A DNA stretch of 64,000 bases, taken from contig NZ_JAJBZM010000002.1 of NCBI RefSeq assembly GCF_020567375.1, positions 248,001 through 312,000 on the forward strand, given 5' to 3'. This document shows, piece after piece, positions 24,802 to 33,500 of this stretch; positions within the stretch are counted from its first letter, which is position 1; each line of letters begins with the position of its first letter. A program made the position numbers and the translations under genes. This DNA comes from Janibacter melonis. GTDB lineage: Bacteria; Actinomycetota; Actinomycetes; Actinomycetales; Dermatophilaceae. Below the pieces are notes generated by a model. That model did not search any database. It saw nothing but the letters and a program-made list of their open reading frames with translations, and had not been told where the DNA came from.

Positions 24802-25628
24802 GCGCCGTGACCCGTCGGGCCGGGGTGAGCGCCGCCGCGCTCGGGCTCCTCGTCGCACCGGCGCTCTCCGCCCCGACGGCGCAGGCGGCGGGGCGTGACG
24901 GCACCTGCCAGAGCGGGGAGTTCTGCTACTACTACAACTCGGGCCAGGCCGGGTCGGTGTCGGACTTCACGACCTCGGTCGGTGACTACGGCACGAGCCA
25001 GCCGGGCTGCTACGACTTCAAGGGCGCCGGGGCGGGCAAGGGCGTGTGCGTGAAGAACAACGCCGCGAGCGTGTGGAACCGCACGAGCAAGACGGTGACG
25101 GTCTACTACAACTCCAGCTACGGCGGTGCGACGCAGAAGATCGCCGCGGGCGGCAAGGCCAACCTCAACGCGACCCTGAAGAATAACAACGCCTCGCACC
25201 GCATCGGCAGCACGGGCGGGGTCAAGGCCGGCGACGACTACCCGTACAAGGGTCAGTCCAGCGGCATCGACCGGTGGAACTTCTACAAGGGCGAGTGCAC
25301 GAGCTTCGCCGCGTGGGCGCTCAACTCCCGGATGGGCGTGAACTTCACCAACCAGTACAAGGGCGCCAGCCGCTGGGGCAACGCGAAGAACTGGGACAAC
25401 ACCGCCCGTGCGGTCGGGGTGCCGGTCTACTCGCGGCCCAAGGCCGGAGACGTCGCCGTGCGCGAGGGCGGCACCTTCGGTCACGTCGCCTTCGTCACGA
25501 AGGTCAACGCGAACGGCACCTTCGAGGTCGACGAGTACAACTACGGCGGCGGCTCGCGCTACAGCCACCGCACGACCTCGGTGGGGACGGCGAACAGCCA
25601 GTTCAGCTCCTTCATCCGCTTCCGCTGA
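24798..25628 (+). CDS. Secreted CHAP-domain hydrolase with I36-type domain
   Basis: A 276-aa exported protein. A signal peptide (to about residue 31) is followed by the same I36-type domain as the upstream gene and a C-terminal CHAP amidase/endopeptidase domain (about 150-276) with Cys in GECTSFAAWAL, His in FGHVAFV and a following acidic/Asn position in VDEYNYGG. CHAP enzymes cut peptidoglycan amide bonds and occur in autolysins, bacteriocins and phage lysins. The GTG at 24798 overlaps the upstream stop, so both enzymes should be made together. No immunity gene is visible next to it. Confidence 0.85.
   Translation: MSAVTRRAGVSAAALGLLVAPALSAPTAQAAGRDGTCQSGEFCYYYNSGQAGSVSDFTTSVGDYGTSQPGCYDFKGAGAGKGVCVKNNAASVWNRTSKTVTVYYNSSYGGATQKIAAGGKANLNATLKNNNASHRIGSTGGVKAGDDYPYKGQSSGIDRWNFYKGECTSFAAWALNSRMGVNFTNQYKGASRWGNAKNWDNTARAVGVPVYSRPKAGDVAVREGGTFGHVAFVTKVNANGTFEVDEYNYGGGSRYSHRTTSVGTANSQFSSFIRFR
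24877..25208. repeat. Direct repeat, copy 2 (I36-type domain of CHAP gene)
   Basis: Second copy of the 332-bp segment. The low divergence implies recent duplication or ongoing gene conversion between neighbouring genes. Confidence 0.93.
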
Positions 25629-25680
25629 CGGCTCACGGCCACGGGCGTCCCGGCACCGCCGGGGCGCCCGTCGTCGTGCG

Positions 25681-25765
25681 TGGGGGCGAAGGGGGAGAGG
25701 CGACGGGATGAGAGAGGCGAAGGGGGCGACGGGGGAGAGAGGCGAAGGGTGCGACGGGGGAGCCG
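25681..25765. repeat. Low-complexity purine-rich tract
   Basis: An irregular tandem array of GGCGAAGGGGG / GAGAGGCGA / GCGACGGGGGAG units with three CGAAGGG copies (about 25686, 25719, 25743), between the CHAP gene and the convergent SARP regulator. No coding sequence is evident in the 25629-25784 gap. Confidence 0.7.
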
Positions 25766-25784
25766 CGCGGCGCACGCCGTGCGG

Positions 25785-28721
25785 TCAGGCGCTCCGCGCG
25801 TCCAGCTCGTCGGCCCGCGCCTGCAGGGCCCGGGCCGCGGCGACCGACCCGCGGGCCAGCTCGACCCGGGCCAGCCCGCGCAGGCACTCGGCGGCGTCGG
25901 GCCGGGTCGACCCGCGGTCGAAGATGCTCGCCGCCCGCCCGAGCGCGAAGGCCGCGTGCTCGAGGTCCCCGCTGTCGCGGTCGGCGCGCTCGGCGAGGAT
26001 CTGGCCCCGGACCCGGCTCACGTGCGCGAGGCAGCGCTCGTCGCCGAGCGCCTCGAAGACCTGCTCGGCCTCGCCCAGCACCGCAAGCGCTCGCGCCGGG
26101 CGCCCCTGCCGGCCGTGCACGACGGCCAGCTCGCGCAGTACGACCGCCTCGCGGTGGCTGTCGTCGACCTCGCGGGCCAGGCGTCGCGCGCGCTCGAGCT
26201 CGGCGACGGCGGCGTCGAGCTCGCCGAGGTCGGCGAGCGCCCGGGCGATGCCCCACCGCAGGTGCGCAGCGGCAGCCGGCGCGGTCGGGGTGACGATGCG
26301 CACCGCGCGCCGCAGGAGGGGCAGCGCGAGATCGGGTCGTCCGGTGAGGCGGTGGCACACGGCCCGGGCGCCGAGGGCCATCGCGACCCCCCGCTCGTGC
26401 CCGACGGACTCGAAGAGCTCGAGCGCCTCGTCCGCGCAGCGCGCCGCCTCGGGCATCCGCGAGTGGTAGAGGTGCAGCTGGGCCCGCGAGCGCAGCAGAG
26501 CGGCCCGGCCGAGCGGCTCGTCGGTGACGCCGTCGGCGACGTCGTGGCACTGCGCCCAGTCGACGAGGTGGGCCCGGGTGTCGAGATAGGGCACGAGCGC
26601 GACGGCCAGCTGCCAGCACGTGCTCCGGCGCTCGTGCCGGGCCGCGGTGCGCACGGCGGCGAGGAGCCCGGCCCGCTCGGCGTCGAACCAGCCGAGCGCA
26701 CCCGCGGCGACCTGCTCCATGGCCTCGGCGGGCGCGCTGACCTCGACGAGGTCCTCGCCTCGCGGCGGGGCGAAGGGGTTCGGCGGCAGCGCCTGCGTCG
26801 CCTGGCGGGAGAGCTCGAGCCAGGTCCCGAGGAGCCGGTCGAGAGCCGGGTCGACGACCGTGGCGCCCAGACGGTCGCACCGCTGCGCCGCGTCGGGGAG
26901 CAGCACGTCGTCGAGGCGGAAGCGCGGCCGGCCCTCGGCGCACGACGTGGTGAGGAGGTGGGCGTCGACGAGCTCGTCGAGGTGCCCGTCCGCCACGGCC
27001 GGCGCGACGTCGAGGAGCGCGGCAGCCGCCCAGGCCGGCAGGTCGGCCGGCCCGCCGAGGGCGAGCAGGGCGTGCAGCCGGCGGGCGCCCGGTGTCAGGG
27101 GTCTCAGGGCCCGCTCCACGCATGCGCCGAGGTCGAGCGAGCCCAGCCGCATCCCCTCGACGAGCCGGTCGTCGTCGACGAGCCGGTCGAGCGCGGTCTG
27201 CACCGACCACCCGGGACGGGCCGCGAGCCGGCCGCCGACCGCCCGCACGGCCAGGGGCAGCCGGCCGCAGCGCTCGACGAGGTCGGCCGCCGCTCCGGGC
27301 TCGGCGCCGACGCGCCCGTCGCCGACGACCCGGTCGAGCAGCTCGACGGCGTCAGCGCGGCGCAGTGCCGACAGCGCGACCCGCGCGGTGGCCGGCGCGT
27401 CGGACAGGTGGTGCCGGGCGGTGACGAGGAGCGCGCTCGCGCCACCGGTGGGTGCGACGGCCCGGACCTGGTCGCCGTCCACCGCGTCGTCGAGGACGAC
27501 GAGGACCCGCCGCTCGTGGAGATGGGCGCGCAGCAGGGCCGCTCGTGCCGGGGCCGACCCGGGCAGGTCGGGGATCGCGAGCTGGGCGAGCAGCTCGGCG
27601 ACGAGCTCGGCCGGGGGCCGGGGGCTGCCGTCGGCGTCGCCGCCGAGCAGGTAGGCCTGACCGTCGGGGTGGCGATCGGCCACGGCAGAGGCGGCGCGCA
27701 GGGCCAGGGCGGTGCGTCCGGTCCCCGGGCCGCCGTGGACGACGACCACCGGGGCGGGTGCGCACACGCCGCGGGGCCGCAGCCGGCTCACGACCTCGGC
27801 GAGCTCCTCCTCGCGCCCGACGAGCGCCTCCGGTGCGCACGGGACCCGGGGCCGCGGGCGTGAGGTCGGGGGAGCGGGGACGTCCGGGGGAGGGGCCGCC
27901 GGAGCAGCGGCGGACGGGGCAGGGGCAGCCCCGGCCCGCCCGGGCGAGGGCCGGGCGGCCCGGGTCGCGCCCCGCAGGATCTCGTGGTGGAGCGCCTGCA
28001 CCTCGGCGCACGGCTCGACCCCGAGCTCCTGGACGAGCACCCGGCGCAGCCGGCGGTAGACCTGGAGGGCCTCGGCCTGCCGCCCGGTGCGGTGCAGGGC
28101 GGTCATGAGCTGCGCGCACACGTGCTCGCGCACGGGGTGGGCCGCGAGATGACGGGTCAACGGGCCGACCGCCTCGGCGTGCCGGCCCTGGGCGAGCAGC
28201 GCCGCGAAGCCGGTCTCCTCGACCTCCCTTCGCAGCTCGGCGAGGTGCTCGACCCGGGCCCGGACGACCGGGGTGGCCACGACGTCCTCGAAGGGGTCGC
28301 CACGCCACAGCCCGCGTGCCCGGTCGACCACCTGGGCCGCGCCCACCGGGTCACCCGCGGCGAGGGCCGCCCGGGCGACGACGAGGCCTCGCTCGGCCCG
28401 GTCGGCGTCGGTGCGCAGGGACGCGACGTCGAGGCCGTAGCCCGCGGTCGTCGTCGTCAGCGCGTCGGCGGCGCCGGCCGGCAGGGCACGGCGCAGGTGC
28501 AGGACGTAGCCGTGGACCTGGGTGCGCGCCGAGGCGGGAGGGGCGTCGCCCCACACCTCGCGGATGAGGGTCTCGACGCTCACCGGGTGGGGTGCGCGGG
28601 CGACGAGGGCGGCGAGGACGGCCCGCCGCTTCGGCGAGCCGATGGCGCGCCAGCTGCTCCCGTCGTGGACCTGCAGCGGCCCGAGCACGCCGAGATGAGG
28701 TCGTGGGTCGTCGTCCGGCAT
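25785..28721 (-). CDS. SARP/AfsR-type transcriptional regulator with NB-ARC and TPR regions
   Basis: A 978-aa STAND-type regulator. The N-terminus is an OmpR-like winged helix (about 8-95; SPKRRAVLAALVARAP, SVETLIREVWGD) followed by the bacterial transcriptional activation domain (about 100-250; VCAQLMTALHRTGRQAEALQ, LVQELGVEPCAEV). A Pro/Ala linker leads to an NB-ARC ATPase with P-loop GGPGTGRTALAL (about 330) and VLVVLDDAVDGDQ, then helical repeats resembling TPRs to the end. AfsR-like proteins activate secondary metabolism or other loci in response to signals sensed by the NB-ARC/TPR part. No biosynthetic cluster adjoins it; the convergent wall-hydrolase cluster is the nearest candidate target. 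Confidence 0.88.
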   Translation of the reverse strand: MPDDDPRPHLGVLGPLQVHDGSSWRAIGSPKRRAVLAALVARAPHPVSVETLIREVWGDAPPASARTQVHGYVLHLRRALPAGAADALTTTTAGYGLDVASLRTDADRAERGLVVARAALAAGDPVGAAQVVDRARGLWRGDPFEDVVATPVVRARVEHLAELRREVEETGFAALLAQGRHAEAVGPLTRHLAAHPVREHVCAQLMTALHRTGRQAEALQVYRRLRRVLVQELGVEPCAEVQALHHEILRGATRAARPSPGRAGAAPAPSAAAPAAPPPDVPAPPTSRPRPRVPCAPEALVGREEELAEVVSRLRPRGVCAPAPVVVVHGGPGTGRTALALRAASAVADRHPDGQAYLLGGDADGSPRPPAELVAELLAQLAIPDLPGSAPARAALLRAHLHERRVLVVLDDAVDGDQVRAVAPTGGASALLVTARHHLSDAPATARVALSALRRADAVELLDRVVGDGRVGAEPGAAADLVERCGRLPLAVRAVGGRLAARPGWSVQTALDRLVDDDRLVEGMRLGSLDLGACVERALRPLTPGARRLHALLALGGPADLPAWAAAALLDVAPAVADGHLDELVDAHLLTTSCAEGRPRFRLDDVLLPDAAQRCDRLGATVVDPALDRLLGTWLELSRQATQALPPNPFAPPRGEDLVEVSAPAEAMEQVAAGALGWFDAERAGLLAAVRTAARHERRSTCWQLAVALVPYLDTRAHLVDWAQCHDVADGVTDEPLGRAALLRSRAQLHLYHSRMPEAARCADEALELFESVGHERGVAMALGARAVCHRLTGRPDLALPLLRRAVRIVTPTAPAAAAHLRWGIARALADLGELDAAVAELERARRLAREVDDSHREAVVLRELAVVHGRQGRPARALAVLGEAEQVFEALGDERCLAHVSRVRGQILAERADRDSGDLEHAAFALGRAASIFDRGSTRPDAAECLRGLARVELARGSVAAARALQARADELDARSA

Positions 28722-28842
28722 GCATGCACTCCCCTGCGCGTGGCACCGAAGGCCCAGGATCCCAGCCCCACCACCGCGCGGGTCTACCTCGCCCCGGTCA
28801 AGAGATGACCAGCGCTTCGCAACCGGGCGGCCCGCCGACCCG

Positions 28843-28911
28843 GCAGCACCTCGTCGCGCGTGCCGCAGCACGAGGTGCTGCTGGCGCGTCGAGGTGCTGC
28901 CTGCAGCACCT
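28843..28911. repeat. Multiple inverted repeats (GCAGCACCTCG family)
   Basis: Arms GCAGCACCTCGT (28843-28854) and ACGAGGTGCTGC (28870-28881) pair exactly, and a second hairpin AGGTGCTGC-CT-GCAGCACCT (28892-28911) follows. The units can also pair with each other. The region lies just after the selO stop (28926, minus strand) and upstream of the SARP gene, so it may terminate selO transcription or bind a regulator. Confidence 0.7.
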
Positions 28912-28925
28912 TGTTCGGGGGAGGG

Positions 28926-30377
28926 TCAGGTGCCGCAGTAGGTGACGTAGTGGCGGGTGAAGCGGGGGGCGGGCTCGGCGAGGCGCTCGCGGCCCGGCCG
29001 CTCGACGAAGGGGTCGCGCAGCGCCGCATCGAGGGCGGCGAAGGGGGCGAGGTCTCCCCCTTCGGCCGCGGCGAGGGCCTCCTCGACGAGGTGGTTGCGC
29101 GGGATGTAGACGGGGTTGACCCGGTCCATCGCCTCGGCCGCCTCGTGCGTCCGGCCGGAGCTCGCGACCCGCTCGCGCCAGGTGCGCTCCCAGGCGGCCC
29201 AGCGCTCGCGGTCCTCCACCTCGTCGAGGTGGCGGGCCGGCTCACCGCGCAGGAGCCGGGCGAGGTCGCGGTGCAGGCCGGTGTGGTCGAGCTCCTCGTC
29301 ACGGGCGATGCCCTGCAGCTCGGCGACGAGCTCGCCGTCGCGGTCCTCTGTGGAGCCCGGGAGGCCCAGCGCCGCGCGGGCGCGGTCCAGCCGGCTCGCC
29401 CGGTAGCGCGCGTCGAAGCCGTCGAGCAGGGACTGGGCCCGGGTGACCGCGTCGTCCGGGCTCTCCTGCGCGAGCGGCACGAGCGCCTCGGCGAGCCGCG
29501 CGAGGCCCCACGCCGCCATCGTCGGCTGCTGCGAGTACCGGTACCGACCGGTGTGGTCGATGCTGCTGAACCACTGCTCGGGGGCGTAGGTGTCGAGGAA
29601 GGCGCACGGCCCGTAGTCGATGGTCTCGCCGGAGAGGGTCATGTTGTCGGTGTTCATCACGCCGTGGACGAAGCCGAGCGACATCCACGCCGCGACGAGA
29701 TCGGCCTGGCGCTCGAGCACCGAGGCGAAGAGGTCGAGGACGTCGCCCTCGGCGACGTGCGGGTGGTGCCGGGACCGGACGTGCTCGACGAGCGCGCCGA
29801 GCTGCTCGCGGCTGCCCTGGGTGGCGAGCAGGACGACGGTCCCGATGCGCAGGTGCGAGGCGGCGACCCGGGTGAGCACCGCGCCCGGCAGGGGGCGCTC
29901 GCGGCGGACCTGCTCGCCGGTCGCGACGGCCGCGAGGGAGCGCGTCGTCGGCACGCCGACGGCGTGCATGAAGCCGCTCACGAGGTACTCGCGCAGCACC
30001 GGGCCGAGGGCGGCACGGCCGTCGCCGCCGCGGGAGAAGGGGGTGCGTCCTGAACCCTTGAGGGCCACGTCGCGCCGCTGACCGGAGACGTCGACGACCT
30101 CGCCGAGCAGGTGCGCCCGGCCGTCGCCGAGGAGCGGGCTCAGCTGCCCGAACTGGTGGCCCGCGTACGCCTGGGCGATTGGCTGCGACCCCGTCGCCAC
30201 ACGGTTGCCGGCGAGCACCTCGACGCCCTCGACGGAGCGCAGCTGCTCCGGGTCGGCGCCGAGCTCGCGAGCGAGGTCCTCGTCGAGGGCGAGCAGGCGC
30301 GGGTCGGCGACGGGGACCGGGTCGACCCGGGCGCCGAGCCAGCCGAGGTCGCGGACGAAGGTGTTGTCCCACTGCAT
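28926..30377 (-). CDS. selO: Protein adenylyltransferase SelO (YdiU)
   Basis: A 483-aa pseudokinase-fold enzyme of the SelO/YdiU family, which transfers AMP to protein hydroxyls in redox stress responses. Recognisable blocks are YAGHQFGQLSPLLGDGRA, LKGSGRTPFSRGGDGRA, GFVHGVMNTDNM with the catalytic-loop Asn/Asp, the DYGP metal motif in TIDYGPCAFLD, and IPRNHLVEEAL. The C-terminus ends in YCGT, keeping the conserved redox Cys that is selenocysteine in some eukaryotes. The ATG at 30377 has a GGAGG ribosome site. Transcribed divergently from the large secreted protein at 30600. Confidence 0.93.
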   Translation of the reverse strand: MQWDNTFVRDLGWLGARVDPVPVADPRLLALDEDLARELGADPEQLRSVEGVEVLAGNRVATGSQPIAQAYAGHQFGQLSPLLGDGRAHLLGEVVDVSGQRRDVALKGSGRTPFSRGGDGRAALGPVLREYLVSGFMHAVGVPTTRSLAAVATGEQVRRERPLPGAVLTRVAASHLRIGTVVLLATQGSREQLGALVEHVRSRHHPHVAEGDVLDLFASVLERQADLVAAWMSLGFVHGVMNTDNMTLSGETIDYGPCAFLDTYAPEQWFSSIDHTGRYRYSQQPTMAAWGLARLAEALVPLAQESPDDAVTRAQSLLDGFDARYRASRLDRARAALGLPGSTEDRDGELVAELQGIARDEELDHTGLHRDLARLLRGEPARHLDEVEDRERWAAWERTWRERVASSGRTHEAAEAMDRVNPVYIPRNHLVEEALAAAEGGDLAPFAALDAALRDPFVERPGRERLAEPAPRFTRHYVTYCGT

Positions 30378-30599
30378 GTCCTCCAGCGTCGCACGCGGGC
30401 CCGGGGCGGGGCACCGCCCGGTCGGGGGTGACGCCGACGCCTCGGGGCCCGCCTCGAGATCGCGCACCACTTCTGCGGATTCGCCTCCCGGTTGCGGGCC
30501 CGGTCCCTACGATGTACAAGCCGGCCGGGGGATCCGTCGGCGGGGGCGAGCGTGTCGGGGACCCATGGGTCTGCGGTGCGCCGGCATCGGGGAGATGAC

Positions 30600-33500
30600 A
30601 TGCACGAGGACGACGTTCGGCCGCCAAGCGACACCGACACCGCGGGACGCAGCGGCTTCAGCCGTCGGCGCTTCTTCGCCTTCTCCGGGGCCGCCGGCGT
30701 CGGCGCCGCGCTCGTGCCCGACGTGGCCGCGGCGGCGACGAGCCCGACGATCTCGCAGGAGAACGCGCAGACCGGCGCGCTGCCGGAGCAGTGGGAGTCC
30801 GACGACAGCACCTCGATCGTCGGCTTCACCACCGAGTACAGCGTGCTGCCCGGGCAGCGGGTCGACTTCAAGATCAAGACCGACTCCCGCGACTACGTCG
30901 TGCGGATCTACCGGCTCGGCTGGTACGGCGGGCGCGGCGCGCGCTGGCTGCAGGACGTCAGCCCGACGGCGACCCTGCCCCAGAGCCAGCCCGAGCCGAG
31001 GACGGAGGCGTCGAGCGGGCTCGTCGACTGCGGCAACTGGGCGGTCTCGGCGAGCTGGACGGTGCCCACCGGCGCGGTCTCGGGGGTCTACTACGCGAAG
31101 ATGCAGCGCCGCGACGGCGACGCCTCGAGCAGCCACACGATCTTCGTCGTCCGCCGCCAGGGCCCCTCCGACGTCCTCGTGCAGACCTCCGAGATGACGA
31201 TGCACGCGTACAACCGCTACGGCGGCAACAGCCTGTACTTCGGCCAGCCCGTCGGCCGATCCTTCAAGGTCAGCTACAACCGCCCCTTCGGCGAGGGCGA
31301 CGGCGTCGACAACGACTTCTTCAACGCCGAGTACCCGCTCGTGCGCTTCCTCGAGCGCAACGGCTACGACGTCGCCTACTGCGGCGGCATCGACGTGCAC
31401 CGCGACGCCTCGGTCCTGCAGGGACGCAAGATCTTCGTCTCCTCCGGTCACGACGAGTACGTCACCGGGGCCCAGCGCACCAACGTCACCGCGGCCCGCG
31501 ACGCCGGCACGCACCTGATCTTCATGACCGGCAACGAGTACTTCTGGCGGGTGCGCACCGCCCCGTCGATCGACGGCGCGAGCACCCCCGACCGCACGAT
31601 CGTCTGCTACAAGGAGACGCTCGACGGGGCGAAGACCGACCCGAGCTCGGAGTGGACGGGCACGTGGCGCGACCCGCGCTTCACGACGAAGCCGAACGGC
31701 AACTTCCCCGAGAACGAGCTCACCGGACAGCTCTTCGTCGGCATCCTGCCCGGCGGCGAGGCGCCCAACCTCGCGCTGCGCGTCCCCCGGGACTACGCGC
31801 CGCTGCGCTTCTGGCGCGGCACCGACGTCGCCGCCCTCCAGGCCGGCCAGAGCGCGACCCTGGCCCAGGACAGCCTGGGCTACGAGTTCGACGTCGACGC
31901 GGACAACGGCTTCCGCCCCGGCGGCATCATCCACCTCTCGGAGACCTCGGCGAGCGCCCCGCAGATCCTGCGCGACCACGGCAAGACGTACACCGAGGGC
32001 GTCGTCGTGCACACGATGACGTTGTACCGGGCGCCGTCGAAGGCGCTCGTGTGGGGCACGGGCACCGTCCAGTGGGCCTACGGCCTCGACGAGTACCACG
32101 TCGCGCACACCGGCACCGCGACGAACAAGGCGATGCAGCAGGCGACGGTCAACGTGCTCGCCGACATGGGCGCGCAGCCGGTCACCCTCATGACCGGTCT
32201 CGTCCGCGCCGTCGAGTCCACCGACTCGGTACCGCCGACGGTGACGATCACCGCGCCTGCGTCGGGTACCCACGCCCCCGTCGGCTCGCCCGTGACGGTC
32301 ACCGGCACGGCCGTCGACTCCGGCGGCGGCGTCGTCGCGGCCGTCGAGTACTCGACGGACGGCGGCACGACGTGGCGCCCGGCCACCGGGCGGGCGAGCT
32401 GGAGCGCCGTCGTCACCCCGATGGCGCTGGGCTCCCACGCGATCAAGGTCCGAGCGGTCGACGACAGCTGCAACATCGGCCAGCCGGCCACCGTGACCGT
32501 CCAGGGCGTCGCCCGCGCCTACCCGTGCTCGATCTGGCCCGAGGGCACCGTGCCCGCGACACCGGCGACGAACGAGACGACACCGCTCGAGGTCGGGGTG
32601 AAGTTCCGCGCGAGCGAGCCGGGCTTCGTGCGCGGCATCCGCTTCTACAAGGGCGCGGGCAACACCGGCACCCACGTCGGCCACCTGTGGACCGTCGACG
32701 GGCGCCAGCTCGCCGAGGTGACCTTCACCGGCGAGACCGCCTCGGGCTGGCAGACCGCCCCCATCACCCCGGTCGCCATCGAGGCCGACCAGACCTACGT
32801 CGTCTCGGTCTTCATGCCCAACGGCCACCCCGCCGGTGACACCGGGTACTTCTCCTCCCCCTTCGCCCTCCCGCCGCTGCGGGCGCTCGGCACGGGAGAG
32901 GACGGGGCGAACGGCGTCTTCCGCGACGGCCAGGGCATGCCCAACCAGACGTACGGCGCGTCGAACTACTGGGTCGACATCTCCTTCAGCGACGACGACG
33001 CGACCGCCCCGACCGTCATCTCGACGACGCCCTCGGACCAGGTGCAGGCCGTCGGCCTCGGGCAGCCGGTGCAAGCGCGCTTCAGCGAGGCGATGACCGG
33101 CTCGTCGGTGAAGATCAGCCTGCGCGACGCGGACGGGCAGGTGCTCACGGGGACGATGTCCTACGACGCGACGACCCGCACCGCGAGCCTCGCGCCGAGC
33201 CAGCCGCTGCGCCGCCGCACCTGGTACACCGCGCGCGTCGACGAGGCGAAGGACCGCTCCGGCGCGTCGATCACCGCGCCGGTGAGCTGGCGCTTCCAGA
33301 CCGTGGCGGCCGACGACGACTCGCCGGCGACGCTGTGGGACTCCTCGGCGACGCCCGACCGCTTCGTCACCGAGCGCAGCGCGGTCGAGGTCGGCACGAA
33401 GATCACGACCTCCGTGGACGGCACGATCTCCTCGATCCGCTTCTACAAGGCGCCCGGCAGCGAGGGCACGCACGTCGGTCACCTGTGGACCCTCGACGGC

